Assembly (NCBI RefSeq): GCF_002934455.1 | Contig: NZ_PTIR01000023.1 | Location: forward strand, 1-64,000 | Source of the DNA: Trinickia symbiotica | GTDB lineage: Bacteria; Pseudomonadota; Gammaproteobacteria; Burkholderiales; Burkholderiaceae | Direction of reading: 5' to 3' | Length of the DNA stretch: 64,000 bases | In this document: positions 8,630-18,588 of the stretch, in pieces | Numbering within the stretch: position 1 is the first letter of the stretch | How the letters are laid out: every line of letters starts with the position of its first letter | Made by a program: the position numbers and the translations under genes | The notes under the pieces: model-generated | The model's database searches: none | What the model was told of the DNA's origin: nothing | The model's input: only the letters and a program-made list of their open reading frames with translations

Positions 8630-9232
8630 ATGGCCCGCACCCGAGCACCCGATCACGAATCGCAACGCGACCAGATCCTCGAACTCGCCGCAGAGAAGTT
8701 CGCTCAGACGAGCTACCCCAGCACGTCGATGGCCGATCTCGCCGCGGCGAGCGGAACCTCGAAGGCCCGCCTTTACCACTATTACGACAGCAAGGAGGCG
8801 ATTCTCTTCGACCTGCTCGACCGCCACACGAAGCGGCTCATGTTGATCATCGCCGAAGTCGAAGGGTCGAGCCAGCGACGCGGCCTGTCCGAACGCGAGA
8901 CCTTCGCCGAGCTCGTGCGCGCCTTCCTCGCGGAGTATGAAACGTCGCATAGCCGGCATGTCGCGCTGCTGAACGACGTCAAGTATCTCGTCGAGGCACA
9001 GCGGGAAATCATCCTCGACCGCCAGCGCGACATCGTCGCGGCCTTCGCGCGCCAGCTCTCGCGCGCCTATCCGGACCGCGTCACGAAAGACAATCAGACG
9101 CCCGTGACGATGATGGTCTTCGGCATGATCAACTGGACCTTCACTTGGCTCAAGCCCGGCGGCCGCCTGCGCTATGAGGATTTCGCGAAACAGGTCGTCG
9201 ATGTGCTCGAGCGGGGGCTCGCGAGCGGTTGA
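8630..9232 (+). CDS. paaR: TetR-family repressor, probable PaaR
   Basis: A 200-residue TetR-family regulator. The helix-turn-helix region covers about residues 10-57 (ILELAAEKFAQTSY, then SMADLAAASGTSKARLYHYY). ATG 8630 was chosen because it gives the usual short lead before the DNA-binding domain; the frame stays open to 8531, but the extra residues look non-coding. Position directly downstream of paaABCDE and the matching palindrome upstream of paaA point to PaaR, the phenylacetyl-CoA-responsive repressor of Burkholderia. No second copy of the palindrome is seen next to this gene, so it may depend on the operon transcript. Confidence 0.85.
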   Translation: MARTRAPDHESQRDQILELAAEKFAQTSYPSTSMADLAAASGTSKARLYHYYDSKEAILFDLLDRHTKRLMLIIAEVEGSSQRRGLSERETFAELVRAFLAEYETSHSRHVALLNDVKYLVEAQREIILDRQRDIVAAFARQLSRAYPDRVTKDNQTPVTMMVFGMINWTFTWLKPGGRLRYEDFAKQVVDVLERGLASG

Positions 9233-9480
9233 TCACTTCCATCGGCGTAGCGTTGCAATGCAGCATGCCGAGCTCATTCGACGCAGTGATAAGCACATAG
9301 TTGACGCGAAAACAACAGTAGGTAATTTTCCATAAAAATCAGGTAATTACATAAAACCCGCAAGCAACCGAGCGCGACCCGATCGCATTAGTACGGGTTT
9401 TCCCTAGTCTCAAACAGGCGTTTCAAGTAGAATTCGTACTGCGTCGCAACACAGGACGCAGCACGAAAAGGAGAACCGCC
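9233..9480 (+). promoter_or_regulatory. AT-rich upstream region with two direct repeats
   Basis: The 248 bases before the GNAT gene are much richer in A+T than the flanks around 9300-9360. AGGTAATT occurs twice, at 9320-9327 and 9341-9348, exactly 21 bases (two helical turns) apart. A TTGACG at 9301 could be a -35 box but no good -10 box follows. A regulator binding one face of the helix is plausible; none is known to me for this site. Confidence 0.35.
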
Positions 9481-10161
9481 ATGAGCCAGCACCGAACCCG
9501 GGCCACCGCTTCGAACGCGATGAGCGATCGGCGCCTGCACGCGAACGGTCGCGAGCCGGCCCTGATCCGTGAACTGACCGCAAAAGATCGCGAGCGCCTG
9601 CTCGCCCACTTCCTCTCGCTCCACGTGGACGACCGCCTGCTGCGTTTCGGCCAGGCGGTGCCCGATCACGTGATCGAGAACTACGTACGCACCATCGATT
9701 TCTCGCGCGACGCGGTGTTCGGCGTGTTCGACGAGGACCTCGCGCTCGTCGGCGTCGGCCATCTCGCTTACCTCCCGGCCGATGGGGATAAGCGTACAGC
9801 CGAGCTCGGCATTTCCGTGCTCGAGGATTCGCGCGGCAAGGGCATCGGCACCCAGCTTTTCGAGCGGGCGACGATCCGCTGCCGCAACACGCACGTTTCG
9901 ACGCTGTACATGTACTGCCTGTCGCGCAACACGACGATGATGCATATCGCGAAGAAGGCCGGCATGCGGATCGAGCACGCCTATGGCAGCGCGGATGCCT
10001 ATCTGACGCTGCCGCCGGCCGATCAGGCCAGCATCATTGCTGAAATGCTGCAGGAGCAAGCGGCGGTGTTCGACTACGCCATCAAGCGTCAGGTGCAACG
10101 CACGACGCGCATCATTGAGGCGATGATGCCGTCCGAATCGGAATCGGACGTAACCGCGTAA
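9481..10161 (+). CDS. GNAT-family N-acetyltransferase
   Basis: A 226-residue protein with a GNAT fold. The acetyl-CoA-binding loop is visible as SVLEDSRGKGIGTQLFERA (about residues 117-135), with the preceding beta strands in the usual order. An AAGGAG sits just before ATG 9481. The substrate is unknown. The C-terminal tail of about 50 residues is helical and charged and is not part of the core domain. It is convergent with the Lrp-family gene; only 27 bases separate the two stop codons. Confidence 0.85.
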   Translation: MSQHRTRATASNAMSDRRLHANGREPALIRELTAKDRERLLAHFLSLHVDDRLLRFGQAVPDHVIENYVRTIDFSRDAVFGVFDEDLALVGVGHLAYLPADGDKRTAELGISVLEDSRGKGIGTQLFERATIRCRNTHVSTLYMYCLSRNTTMMHIAKKAGMRIEHAYGSADAYLTLPPADQASIIAEMLQEQAAVFDYAIKRQVQRTTRIIEAMMPSESESDVTA

Positions 10162-10188
10162 CAGCGCCCCACGCGACGGGCTGGCCAA

Positions 10189-10680
10189 TCATCGAATCGG
10201 CAGCGCCGTCGTCTCCTTGAAGCTTTCGAGCGCGAAGCTCGATTTCACGTCGACCACCGACGGATGGTGCAGCAGTTGATCCTGCACGAAGCGCGAGAAG
10301 TGCGCCATGTCCGTCACGAAAACCCGCAGCAGGTAATCCATTTCGCCCGTCATCGCATGGCAGGCGACCACCTCCGGCCAGGCCTGCACGGCGGCCCGAA
10401 ACAAATCGGCATGCGTCGTTCCCGCATGGCCCGTCGCGCCGCCGCGCTTCTCGAGTCGCACGTTGACGAAAGCGAGCAGGCCGAGACCGAGCTTTTGCGG
10501 GTCGAGCAGCGCAACGTAGCCGCGGATCACGCCGCTTTCCTCGAGCCGCCTTATCCGGCGCAGGCATGGGCTCGGCGACAGGTTCACGCGCTCCGCGATC
10601 TCCTGGTTCGACAAGCGCCCGTTTTCCTGAAGGATCGCGAGGATACGCCGGTCGACGGCGTCCAATTCGATCTCGGCCAT
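10189..10680 (-). CDS. Lrp/AsnC-family transcriptional regulator
   Basis: A 163-residue regulator with an N-terminal winged helix (LDAVDRRILAILQENGRLS, then PSPCLRRIRRLEESGVI) and a C-terminal RAM ligand-binding domain (about residues 75-150). The frame is open far upstream, but the normal family start MAEIELDAVDRR begins at ATG 10680; an ATG at 10689 is an alternative. It is divergent from the 4-hydroxyphenylpyruvate dioxygenase gene 165 bases away, so control of tyrosine catabolism in response to an amino acid is likely, as for similar pairs in other proteobacteria. Confidence 0.9.
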   Translation of the reverse strand: MAEIELDAVDRRILAILQENGRLSNQEIAERVNLSPSPCLRRIRRLEESGVIRGYVALLDPQKLGLGLLAFVNVRLEKRGGATGHAGTTHADLFRAAVQAWPEVVACHAMTGEMDYLLRVFVTDMAHFSRFVQDQLLHHPSVVDVKSSFALESFKETTALPIR

Positions 10681-10845
10681 TTTTCTCATCCGATCGCGTG
10701 AGCGCTGGCAGTAAATTGCGCCATCGTAGGAGCCGTCACCCGATCTCGCAAGATTTTTTCGGTATTGGCGCCATACACTTGCTTTTATCGATGCCGCGCG
10801 GCCCAATCCGCCCCGTGGCAGAACAGGATCTGAAGGAGACAGGGC

Positions 10846-11943
10846 ATGAAGGTCGAAACCTGGGAGAACCCCGTCGGCACGGACGGGTTCGAATTCATCG
10901 AATACACCGCGCCCGATCCGAAGGCGCTCGGCAAGCTCTTCGAAAGAATGGGCTTCACCGCTATCGCCAAACATCGTCATAAGGACGTGACGCTCTATCG
11001 GCAAGGCGGCATCAATTTCATCGTCAATGCCGAACCGGACTCGTTCGCGCAACGCTTCGCGCGTCTGCATGGTCCATCGATCTGTGCCATCGCCTTTCGT
11101 GTGCAGGACGCGGCCAAAGCCTACCGTCATGCGCTCGAGCTCGGCGCCTGGGGGTTCGACAACAAGACGGGGCCGATGGAGCTGAACATCCCGGCCATCA
11201 AGGGCGTCGGCGATTCGCTGATCTATTTCGTCGATCGCTGGCGCGGCAAGAACGGCGCGGCGCCCGGCACCGTCGGCGACATCGACATCTACGACGTGGA
11301 CTTCGAGCCGATCGAAGGAGCGGACACCGCGCCCGTCGGACACGGCCTCACCTATATCGATCATCTGACGCACAACGTGCACCGCGGTTCGATGCGCGAA
11401 TGGGTCTCGTTCTACGAGCGGCTCTTCAACTTCCGTGAGATCCGCTACTTCGACATCGAGGGCAAGGTGACGGGCGTGAAGTCAAAGGCCATGACGTCGC
11501 CGTGCGGCAAGATCCGCATCCCGATCAACGAAGAAGGCTCGGACAACGCGGGCCAGATCCAGGAATACCTCGACGCTTATCACGGGGAAGGGATTCAGCA
11601 TATCGCGCTCGGCACGAACGACATTTACCGAACCGTCGACGGTCTTCGCGCCACGGACATCAAACTGCTCGATACGGTCGATACCTACTACGAGCTCGTC
11701 GATCGACGCATACCAGGACACGCGGAACCGCTCGCCGAACTGAAGAAGCGCAAGATTCTCATCGATGGCGCGAAGGACGATTTGCTGCTGCAGATCTTCA
11801 CCGAGAACCAGATCGGGCCGATCTTCTTCGAGATCATCCAGCGCAAGGGCAATCAAGGCTTCGGGGAAGGCAACTTCAAGGCGCTGTTCGAATCGATCGA
11901 GCTCGATCAGATTCGCCGCGGGGTGGTTCAAGACAAGGCTTGA
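10846..11943 (+). CDS. hppD: 4-Hydroxyphenylpyruvate dioxygenase
   Basis: A 365-residue Fe(II) dioxygenase converting 4-hydroxyphenylpyruvate to homogentisate in tyrosine degradation. The three iron ligands are recognisable: His173 in YIDHLTHNV, His252 in IQHIALGT and Glu329 in FFEIIQRKG. Two vicinal-oxygen-chelate halves are present and the length is typical. AAGGAG precedes ATG 10846. No homogentisate dioxygenase or fumarylacetoacetase follows, so the rest of the pathway must be elsewhere. Confidence 0.96.
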   Translation: MKVETWENPVGTDGFEFIEYTAPDPKALGKLFERMGFTAIAKHRHKDVTLYRQGGINFIVNAEPDSFAQRFARLHGPSICAIAFRVQDAAKAYRHALELGAWGFDNKTGPMELNIPAIKGVGDSLIYFVDRWRGKNGAAPGTVGDIDIYDVDFEPIEGADTAPVGHGLTYIDHLTHNVHRGSMREWVSFYERLFNFREIRYFDIEGKVTGVKSKAMTSPCGKIRIPINEEGSDNAGQIQEYLDAYHGEGIQHIALGTNDIYRTVDGLRATDIKLLDTVDTYYELVDRRIPGHAEPLAELKKRKILIDGAKDDLLLQIFTENQIGPIFFEIIQRKGNQGFGEGNFKALFESIELDQIRRGVVQDKA

Positions 11944-12018
11944 TTTGCGTTTGATGTTCGCGCGATCGCTTTGACGCGCCGCGCATCCGAAGCTCGGCGC
12001 GAATGATCCATTACCTGA

Positions 12019-12195
12019 TCACGGCTTGGCTGCCTCGAGCTCGCCGCCGACACCGGCCGACGCCATGCGCGCCGTGTGCGACACCGCTGCGGCCAGCCTG
12101 GACGGCGTCGCGGCGCTCGTCGCGCGAACGGGCATGTTCATCGCGAAAAATGCGGCGGAAATCATCAGGAAGGTTCGGGTATGTCGTGTATCCAT
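12019..12195 (-). CDS. Small exported protein of 58 residues, unknown
   Basis: This short minus-strand frame encodes 58 residues beginning MDTRHTRTFLMISAAFFAMN and continuing to an Ala-Thr-Ser-Ala signal-peptidase-like site near residue 28. A textbook ribosome-binding site AGGAG lies five bases before the ATG at 12195. The mature part of about 30 residues is Ala-rich, with no Cys. The signal-peptide shape together with the ribosome-binding site makes a real gene likely, although the frame is below common length cut-offs. It stands alone in the gap between hppD and the indolepyruvate oxidoreductase gene. Function unknown. Confidence 0.6.
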   Translation of the reverse strand: MDTRHTRTFLMISAAFFAMNMPVRATSAATPSRLAAAVSHTARMASAGVGGELEAAKP

Positions 12196-12595
12196 CTGTA
12201 CTCCTATATCTGTCGCATCGCTTACCGCCGCGATGCGTGATTCACGGCACTCGCGCGAAAGCCCGGCAGCCGGCGCGCGAGAACGGAATTAGACCATCGC
12301 CCCCCCGTCGGTTCCAGCAGGTCAACAACACGTTACCCTCCGTTACAGATCGATACGAGCGTGCCCGCGGCCGGCGATCGGCCTGCGGCGAGCCCGGCCG
12401 GCAAGGCGAAGAGCGCAACACGCCGGCCCGGCCGAGCGGCTGCGAGCGGCGAATTTTGTAAAAGTGCGGCGGGTTTTTACCAGTGCTACGATCTGGAAAA
12501 AACCGTCACTATGGCGGGTCCGCGAAGGCATCCACAAGATGCCGACGCTCGCGATGTTTTGGTGATCCCAAACCGGGTTGGAGGAGTTCCATAAA
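12196..12595. other. Intergenic region before the indolepyruvate oxidoreductase
   Basis: About 400 bases between the small exported protein (-) and the large oxidoreductase (+). Short open frames exist but lack ribosome-binding sites and sensible composition. The strong GGAGGAG at 12580-12586 belongs to the downstream gene. No clear promoter, repeat or RNA could be recognised. Confidence 0.4.
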
Positions 12596-15500
12596 ATGAA
12601 TGCCCCGCTAGACGCAGGCCAGAGAGCCTCGCTGGAAGCCGCGTTGGCTTCCGTCACGCTCGACGACAAATACACGCTCGAACACGGCCGCGCCTATATG
12701 AGCGGCATCCAGGCACTCGTCAGGCTGCCGATGCTGCAGCAGGCGCGCGACCGAGCCGCCGGCCTCAATACCGCCGGATTCGTTTCCGGTTATCGCGGCT
12801 CTCCGTTGGGCGGACTCGATCTCGCGCTCTGGAAGGCCAAAAAGCACCTCGCGAGCCATCAAGTCGTATTTCAGCCTGGCATCAACGAAGATCTCGCCGC
12901 GACGGCCGTATGGGGCACCCAGCAGGTGAACCTCTACCCCGGCGCGAAGTACGACGGCGTCTTCTCGATGTGGTACGGCAAGGGGCCCGGCGTCGACCGC
13001 TCGGGCGACGTGTTCAAGCACGGCAATTCGGCCGGCTCGGCCAGGCACGGCGGCGTGCTGGTGCTCGCCGGCGACGACCACGCCTGCAAATCCTCGACGC
13101 TCGCCCATCAATCCGAGCACATCTTCAAGGCCTGCGGGCTGCCGGTGCTGTTCCCCTCGAACGTGCAGGAATATCTCGACTTCGGCCTGCACGGCTGGGC
13201 GATGAGCCGCTATTCGGGTCTCTGGGTCGCGATGAAATGCGTGACCGACGTCGTGGAATCGTCCGCGTCGGTCGACATCGATCCGCATCGCGCGCAAATC
13301 GTCATTCCCGCCGACTTTGAAATGCCCGAGGGCGGGCTCAACATTCGCTGGCCCGACCCGCCGCTCGTTCAGGAAGCGCGGCTGCTCGACTACAAGTGGT
13401 ACGCTGGGCTCGCCTATGTGCGCGCGAACAAGCTCGACCGGATCGAGATCGATTCGCCCGTCGCGCGCTTCGGCATCATCACGGGCGGCAAGGCATATCT
13501 CGACGTGCGGCAGGCGCTCGTCGACCTCGGCCTCGACGATGAAACCTGCTCGCGCATCGGCATTCGGCTCTATAAGGTCGGCTGCGTCTGGCCGCTCGAG
13601 GCCCAGGGCGCGCAGGCATTCGCGCGCGGCCTGCAGGAGATTCTCGTCGTCGAGGAAAAGCGCCAGATCCTCGAATATGCCATCAAGGAGGAGCTCTACA
13701 ACTGGCCCGACGGGCAACGGCCGCGCGTCTTCGGCAAGTTCGACGAGAAGGATGGCGCGGGCGGCGAATGGTCGGTGCCGATGGGCAACTGGCTGCTGCC
13801 CGCGCACTACGAGCTGTCCCCGGCGCTGATCGCGAAGGCGATCGCGACGCGGCTCGAGAAGTTCGAGCTGCCCTCGGACGTGCGTGCGCGCATCGAAGCG
13901 CGAATCGCCGTCATCCAGGCGAAGGAAAAGGCGCTCGCGAAGCCGCGCGTGACGGCCGAACGCAAGCCGTGGTTCTGCTCGGGCTGCCCGCACAACACAT
14001 CGACGAACGTGCCGGAAGGGTCGCGCGCGATGGCGGGCATCGGCTGTCACTACATGTCGCTTTGGATGGACCGCGAGACGAGCACGTTCAGTCAGATGGG
14101 CGGCGAAGGCGTGCCTTGGACGGGTCAGGCGCCTTTCACGAGCGAGAAGCACATCTTCGCGAATCTCGGCGACGGCACCTACTTCCATTCGGGGTTGCTC
14201 GCGATTCGCGCCGCCATCGCGGCGAAGGTCAACATCACCTACAAGATTCTCTATAACGACGCGGTCGCAATGACGGGCGGGCAGCCCGTCGACGGTGTGC
14301 TGACCGTGCCGCAGATCACGCATCAGCTCGCGGCCGAAGGCGCCGCCAAGATCGTCGTCGTCACGGACGAGCCGCAGAAGTATCACGGCACGACGCTGCT
14401 CGCGGCAGGCGTGACCGTCCATCACCGCGACGAGCTCGATGCCGTCCAGCGAGAACTGCGCGAGGTGCCGGGCACGACAATCCTCATCTACGACCAGACT
14501 TGCGCAACCGAGAAGCGCCGCCGTCGCAAGAAGGGCGAGTTTCCCGACCCGGCCCGCCGCGTCGTCATCAACGAAGCCGTCTGCGAGGGGTGCGGCGATT
14601 GCTCGGTGCAATCGAATTGCCTGTCCGTCGAGCCGCTCGAGACGGAGTACGGCACGAAGCGGCAGATCAACCAGTCGAGCTGCAACAAGGATTTCTCTTG
14701 CCTCAAAGGCTTTTGCCCGAGTTTCGTCACCGTCGAAGGCGGCCAGCTCCGCAAGCCGAAGGCGGCGGGCTCGGCGGCGGCAGCCGATCTTCCGCCTGTC
14801 GCGGAGCCGACGCTGCCCGAGATCGGCCGGCCCTACGGCGTGCTCGTGACGGGCGTGGGCGGCACGGGTGTCGTCACGATCGGCGCGCTGCTCGGCATGG
14901 CGGCCCACCTCGAGGGCAAGGGCGTGACGGTGCTCGATGTGACGGGCCTTGCGCAAAAAGGCGGCGCCGTCATGAGCCACGTGCAGATCGCGAAAGCGCC
15001 CGCCGACATCCATGCGACGCGCATCGCGATGGGCGAGGCGGAGCTCGTAATCGGCTGCGATGCGATCGTCACGGCAAGCGACGAGTGCACGTCGCGGATG
15101 AAGCACGGCCATACGCGCGTGGTCGTCAACAGCGCGAAGACGCCGACGGCCGAATTCATCCGGAACCCCGACTGGTCGTTCCCGGGCTCGAGCACTGAAA
15201 ACGATGTGCGCGCGGCAGCCGGCGATCAGGTCGACCTCGTCGATGCCAATCGTTTCGCCGTCGCGCTGCTCGGCGACGCGATCTATACGAACCCGTTCGT
15301 GCTGGGATACGCGTGGCAGCGCGGATGGCTGCCGCTCACGCATCGCTCGCTCGTCCGGGCGATCGAGCTCAACGGCGTGCAAGTCGAAAAGAATATCGCC
15401 GCGTTCGAATGGGGTCGCCGCGCCGCCTACGATCTCGCGAGCGTGCAGCGGGCCGCGACGCCCGAGCAGGCACGCGGCGACGCCCCGGGGGCCACGGTCA

Positions 15501-16183
15501 TCGCACTGCATACGAAAAAGGCCGTCGATGCGCTGATCGAGAAGCGCGTCGCTTACCTCACGGCCTATCAGAACGAGGCCTATGCAAAGCGGTACCGCGC
15601 GCTCGTCGACGAGGTGCGGAAGGCCGAGCGCGCGCTCGACGGCGACGCGGCGCAAGAGCCGCTGACCGAAGCCGTTGCGCGCAATCTGCACAAGCTGATG
15701 GCCTTCAAGGACGAATACGAGGTGGCCCGCTTGCAAACGGACCGGGCCTTCCTTGCCCGGCTGCAAAGCCAGTTCGAGGGCGACTGGAAGCTCAACTTCC
15801 ATCTCGCGCCGCCGCTCTTCGCCAAGAAGGATGCGAACGGTCATTTGATCAAGAAGCCGTACGGCCCTTGGATGCTGTCCGCGTTCAAGCTGATCGCGAA
15901 GCTCAAGTTCCTGCGCGGCACGGCGCTCGATCCGTTCGGCAAGACGGAGGAGCGTCGCACCGAACGCGCGCTGATCGGCGAGTATGAAGCGCTCGTGCGC
16001 GAGCTGATCGGCGGACTCACGCCCGAGAAGCTTGCGCTCGCCGTCGAGCTCGCGAGCCTGCCCGATGGGATCCGCGGCTACGGACATGTGAAGGAAAACA
16101 ACCTGCGCGCCGTGCGCACGAAGTGGAACGAGCTGCTTGGTCGCTGGCGCACGCCGGGCGGCGCGTCGCGGCACGCCGCGTAA
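12596..16183 (+). CDS. Indolepyruvate:ferredoxin oxidoreductase, fused alpha-beta type
   Basis: A 1195-residue single-chain 2-oxoacid:ferredoxin oxidoreductase. It decarboxylates aryl-pyruvates (indolepyruvate, phenylpyruvate or hydroxyphenylpyruvate) to the acyl-CoA and reduces ferredoxin. Order: pyrimidine-binding region (GYRGSPLGGLD near residue 66), thiamine-diphosphate core (FCSGCPHNTSTNVPEGSR near 462; LGDGTYFHSG near 523), a 4Fe-4S segment (CEGCGDCSVQSNC near 662), and a C-terminal gamma-type domain opening with GVGGTGVVTIGALLG near 758. ATG 12596 has GGAGGAG at good distance. In proteobacteria this fused form replaces separate IorA and IorB. Neighbouring paa and hppD genes support a role in aromatic amino-acid breakdown. 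Confidence 0.92.
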   Translation: MNAPLDAGQRASLEAALASVTLDDKYTLEHGRAYMSGIQALVRLPMLQQARDRAAGLNTAGFVSGYRGSPLGGLDLALWKAKKHLASHQVVFQPGINEDLAATAVWGTQQVNLYPGAKYDGVFSMWYGKGPGVDRSGDVFKHGNSAGSARHGGVLVLAGDDHACKSSTLAHQSEHIFKACGLPVLFPSNVQEYLDFGLHGWAMSRYSGLWVAMKCVTDVVESSASVDIDPHRAQIVIPADFEMPEGGLNIRWPDPPLVQEARLLDYKWYAGLAYVRANKLDRIEIDSPVARFGIITGGKAYLDVRQALVDLGLDDETCSRIGIRLYKVGCVWPLEAQGAQAFARGLQEILVVEEKRQILEYAIKEELYNWPDGQRPRVFGKFDEKDGAGGEWSVPMGNWLLPAHYELSPALIAKAIATRLEKFELPSDVRARIEARIAVIQAKEKALAKPRVTAERKPWFCSGCPHNTSTNVPEGSRAMAGIGCHYMSLWMDRETSTFSQMGGEGVPWTGQAPFTSEKHIFANLGDGTYFHSGLLAIRAAIAAKVNITYKILYNDAVAMTGGQPVDGVLTVPQITHQLAAEGAAKIVVVTDEPQKYHGTTLLAAGVTVHHRDELDAVQRELREVPGTTILIYDQTCATEKRRRRKKGEFPDPARRVVINEAVCEGCGDCSVQSNCLSVEPLETEYGTKRQINQSSCNKDFSCLKGFCPSFVTVEGGQLRKPKAAGSAAAADLPPVAEPTLPEIGRPYGVLVTGVGGTGVVTIGALLGMAAHLEGKGVTVLDVTGLAQKGGAVMSHVQIAKAPADIHATRIAMGEAELVIGCDAIVTASDECTSRMKHGHTRVVVNSAKTPTAEFIRNPDWSFPGSSTENDVRAAAGDQVDLVDANRFAVALLGDAIYTNPFVLGYAWQRGWLPLTHRSLVRAIELNGVQVEKNIAAFEWGRRAAYDLASVQRAATPEQARGDAPGATVIALHTKKAVDALIEKRVAYLTAYQNEAYAKRYRALVDEVRKAERALDGDAAQEPLTEAVARNLHKLMAFKDEYEVARLQTDRAFLARLQSQFEGDWKLNFHLAPPLFAKKDANGHLIKKPYGPWMLSAFKLIAKLKFLRGTALDPFGKTEERRTERALIGEYEALVRELIGGLTPEKLALAVELASLPDGIRGYGHVKENNLRAVRTKWNELLGRWRTPGGASRHAA

Positions 16184-16204
16184 GCATCGGCTCGCCGATA
16201 AGAG

Positions 16205-16237
16205 AAAAGGCGGCTGCCCATTGGACAGCCGCCTTTT
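16205..16237 (+). terminator. Rho-independent terminator after the oxidoreductase gene
   Basis: A perfect 12-base-pair stem (AAAAGGCGGCTG / CAGCCGCCTTTT) with a nine-base loop at 16217-16225 and T-rich sequence behind it. The A and T tracts on both sides allow it to work in both directions, which suits its place between convergent genes. Confidence 0.92.
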
Positions 16238-16317
16238 GTTTCGCCTTTTGATTTGCCTTCCGTATCGGCTTATCGCCTCATCGGCTTTGCGTATCCGCCT
16301 TGCGGCGGACAGTCAGC

Positions 16318-18588
16318 TTATTCGACGCGGACATTGGCCGCCGCAACGGCGGTCATGTTGATGATCCGCCGCACCGTCGCCGCCGGCGTGAGGATGTGCA
16401 CGGGCTTCGCCGCGCCGAGCAGGAACGGTCCGACCGTCACCCCTTCCCCGCCGACCATCTTCAACAGGTTGTAGGCAATGTTCGCCGCCTCGACGTTCGG
16501 CATCAACAGCAAGTTGGCCTCGCCCGTCAACGTCGTGCCGGGGAACGATTGCTTGCGGACAATCTCCGAAAGCGCGGCGTCGCCGTGCATCTCACCGTCG
16601 ACTTCGAGCTGCGGCGCGCGCTCGGCAATCAGCTTGCGCGCGGCCGCCATACGCTGCGACGAAGCCGTGCGCGAGCTGCCGAAGTTCGAGCTCGAAAGCA
16701 GCGCGATCTTCGGTACGATGCCGAACCGCTCGATCTCGGACGCGGCGAGAATGGCCATGTCGGCGAGCTGCTCGGCGCTCGGCACTTCGTTGACGTAGGT
16801 ATCGCAGATGAAAAGGTTGCGGCCCGGCAGCATCAGCAGGTTCATCGCGGCATAGTGCTCGGCGCTCGACGAGCGGCCCAGCACCTGGTCGATGTACTTG
16901 AGGTGGCTGTGGTACGTATCGATGAGGCCGCAGATCATGCCGTCGGCATCGCCGAGACGCACGAGCACCGCGCCGATCAAGGTATTGAACTTGCGCAGCG
17001 CGGCCTTAGCGATTTCCGGCGTCACGCCTTCGCGCGCGCCGAGCTCATGGTAGGCCTGCCAGCATTGCTGATAGCGCGGATCGTCTTCAGGATTGACGAC
17101 CTCGAAATCGACGCCGGCCTTCAGCCGCGAGCCGATCTTCTTCAGGCGCATGTCGACGACGGCCGGCCGGCCGATGATGATCGGCTTCGCGATTTTTTCG
17201 GTCAGCACGAACTGGGCGGCGCGCAGCACGCGCTCGTCCTCGCCCTCCGCAAAGACGATGCGGGCGGCCGTCTGCTTCGCCGCCGCAAAGACCGGACGCA
17301 TCACCATGCCCGTGCGGTAGACGGTCGCGCCAAGCTGCTCGCGGTAGGCGTCCATGTCCTGGATCGGACGCGTCGCCACGCCCGAATCCATCGCGGCCTG
17401 CGCCACCGCGGGCGCGATCTTGATGATGAGACGCGGGTCGAACGGCTTCGGAATGAGGTACTCGGGACCGAACTCGAGCGAGTGTCCTTCATAGGCCTTC
17501 GCGACTTCGTCGCCCTGGTCCGTCTCCTCGGCCAGCTCGGCGATCGCTCGCACGCAGGCAAGCTTCATTTCCTCGGTGATCGTCGTCGCGCCGACGTCGA
17601 GCGCGCCGCGGAAGATGAACGGGAAGCAAAGAACGTTGTTGACCTGATTCGGATAGTCCGAGCGGCCCGTCGCGATGATGACGTCGGGCCGTACCGCCTT
17701 CGCGTCCTCGGGGCGAATCTCGGGCTCGGGGTTCGCGAGCGCGAGGATGAGCGGCTTGTCGGCCATCTTCATGACCATCTCGGGCTTGAGCACGCCGGCG
17801 CTCGAGCAGCCGAGGAAGACATCGGCCGAGCTGATCGCGTCGTCGAGCGTGCGCGCGTCCGTATGCGCGGCATAGCCGGCCTTCGACGGATCGAGATTGC
17901 CGCGCCCTTCGTAGATGACCCCCTTCGAGTCGATGACGAGAATGTTGTCCTTCTGCAGGCCGAGCTTCACGAGCAGGTCGAGACAGGCGATGGCGGCGGC
18001 GCCGGCGCCCGAGCAGACGAGCTTCACGTTTTCGAGCTTCTTGTCCACGACCTTCAGGCCGTTGAGAATCGCCGCGGACGCGATGATCGCGGTGCCGTGC
18101 TGATCGTCGTGGAAGACGGGGATCTTCATCCGCTCGCGCAGCTTCTTTTCGATGTAGAAGCACTCGGGCGCCTTGATGTCCTCCAGGTTGATGCCGCCGA
18201 GCGTCGGCTCGAGCATCGCGATGGCGTCGACGAGCTTGTCGGGGTTCGATTCCGCCAGTTCGATATCGAACACATCGATGCCGGCGAACTTCTTGAAGAG
18301 ACAGCCCTTGCCCTCCATGACCGGCTTGGCCGCGAGCGGGCCGATGTTGCCGAGACCGAGCACGGCCGTGCCGTTCGTCACCACGCCGACCAGATTGCTG
18401 CGCGACGTGTACTTCTGCGCATCGAGCGGATCGGCGTGGATTGCCTCACACGCGGCCGCGACGCCGGGCGAATACGCGAGCGACAGATCGAGCTGATTCG
18501 AGAGCGGTTTCGTCGGAGTAACGGAGATCTTGCCGGGCCTTGGATTCTGGTGATAGGCGAGAGCGCTTTGCTTCAGTTGTTCGTCCAT
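16318..18588 (-). CDS. maeB: NADP-dependent malic enzyme, MaeB type
   Basis: A 756-residue two-domain protein. Residues 1 to about 430 form the malic enzyme ([19 protein letters not shown] near residue 57-75, [10 protein letters not shown] near 157, and a NAD(P)-binding [16 protein letters not shown] near 193); the rest is a phosphotransacetylase-like domain ([13 protein letters not shown] near 452) that acts as an allosteric module rather than an enzyme in known MaeB proteins. It converts malate to pyruvate, CO2 and NADPH. The family start [16 protein letters not shown] fixes the ATG at 18588, although the frame remains open further upstream. It is divergent from pyrE. Confidence 0.95.
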   Translation of the reverse strand: MDEQLKQSALAYHQNPRPGKISVTPTKPLSNQLDLSLAYSPGVAAACEAIHADPLDAQKYTSRSNLVGVVTNGTAVLGLGNIGPLAAKPVMEGKGCLFKKFAGIDVFDIELAESNPDKLVDAIAMLEPTLGGINLEDIKAPECFYIEKKLRERMKIPVFHDDQHGTAIIASAAILNGLKVVDKKLENVKLVCSGAGAAAIACLDLLVKLGLQKDNILVIDSKGVIYEGRGNLDPSKAGYAAHTDARTLDDAISSADVFLGCSSAGVLKPEMVMKMADKPLILALANPEPEIRPEDAKAVRPDVIIATGRSDYPNQVNNVLCFPFIFRGALDVGATTITEEMKLACVRAIAELAEETDQGDEVAKAYEGHSLEFGPEYLIPKPFDPRLIIKIAPAVAQAAMDSGVATRPIQDMDAYREQLGATVYRTGMVMRPVFAAAKQTAARIVFAEGEDERVLRAAQFVLTEKIAKPIIIGRPAVVDMRLKKIGSRLKAGVDFEVVNPEDDPRYQQCWQAYHELGAREGVTPEIAKAALRKFNTLIGAVLVRLGDADGMICGLIDTYHSHLKYIDQVLGRSSSAEHYAAMNLLMLPGRNLFICDTYVNEVPSAEQLADMAILAASEIERFGIVPKIALLSSSNFGSSRTASSQRMAAARKLIAERAPQLEVDGEMHGDAALSEIVRKQSFPGTTLTGEANLLLMPNVEAANIAYNLLKMVGGEGVTVGPFLLGAAKPVHILTPAATVRRIINMTAVAAANVRVE

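Noticed and set aside
10681-11382. N-terminal extension of the Lrp gene
   Set aside because: The open frame continues over the divergent hppD gene, but the extra sequence has no homology-like character and the family start lies at 10680.
12608-16174. 1188-codon open frame on the minus strand
   Set aside because: It mirrors the indolepyruvate oxidoreductase; Arg/His/Asp-rich composition without motifs is typical of antisense frames in high-GC DNA.
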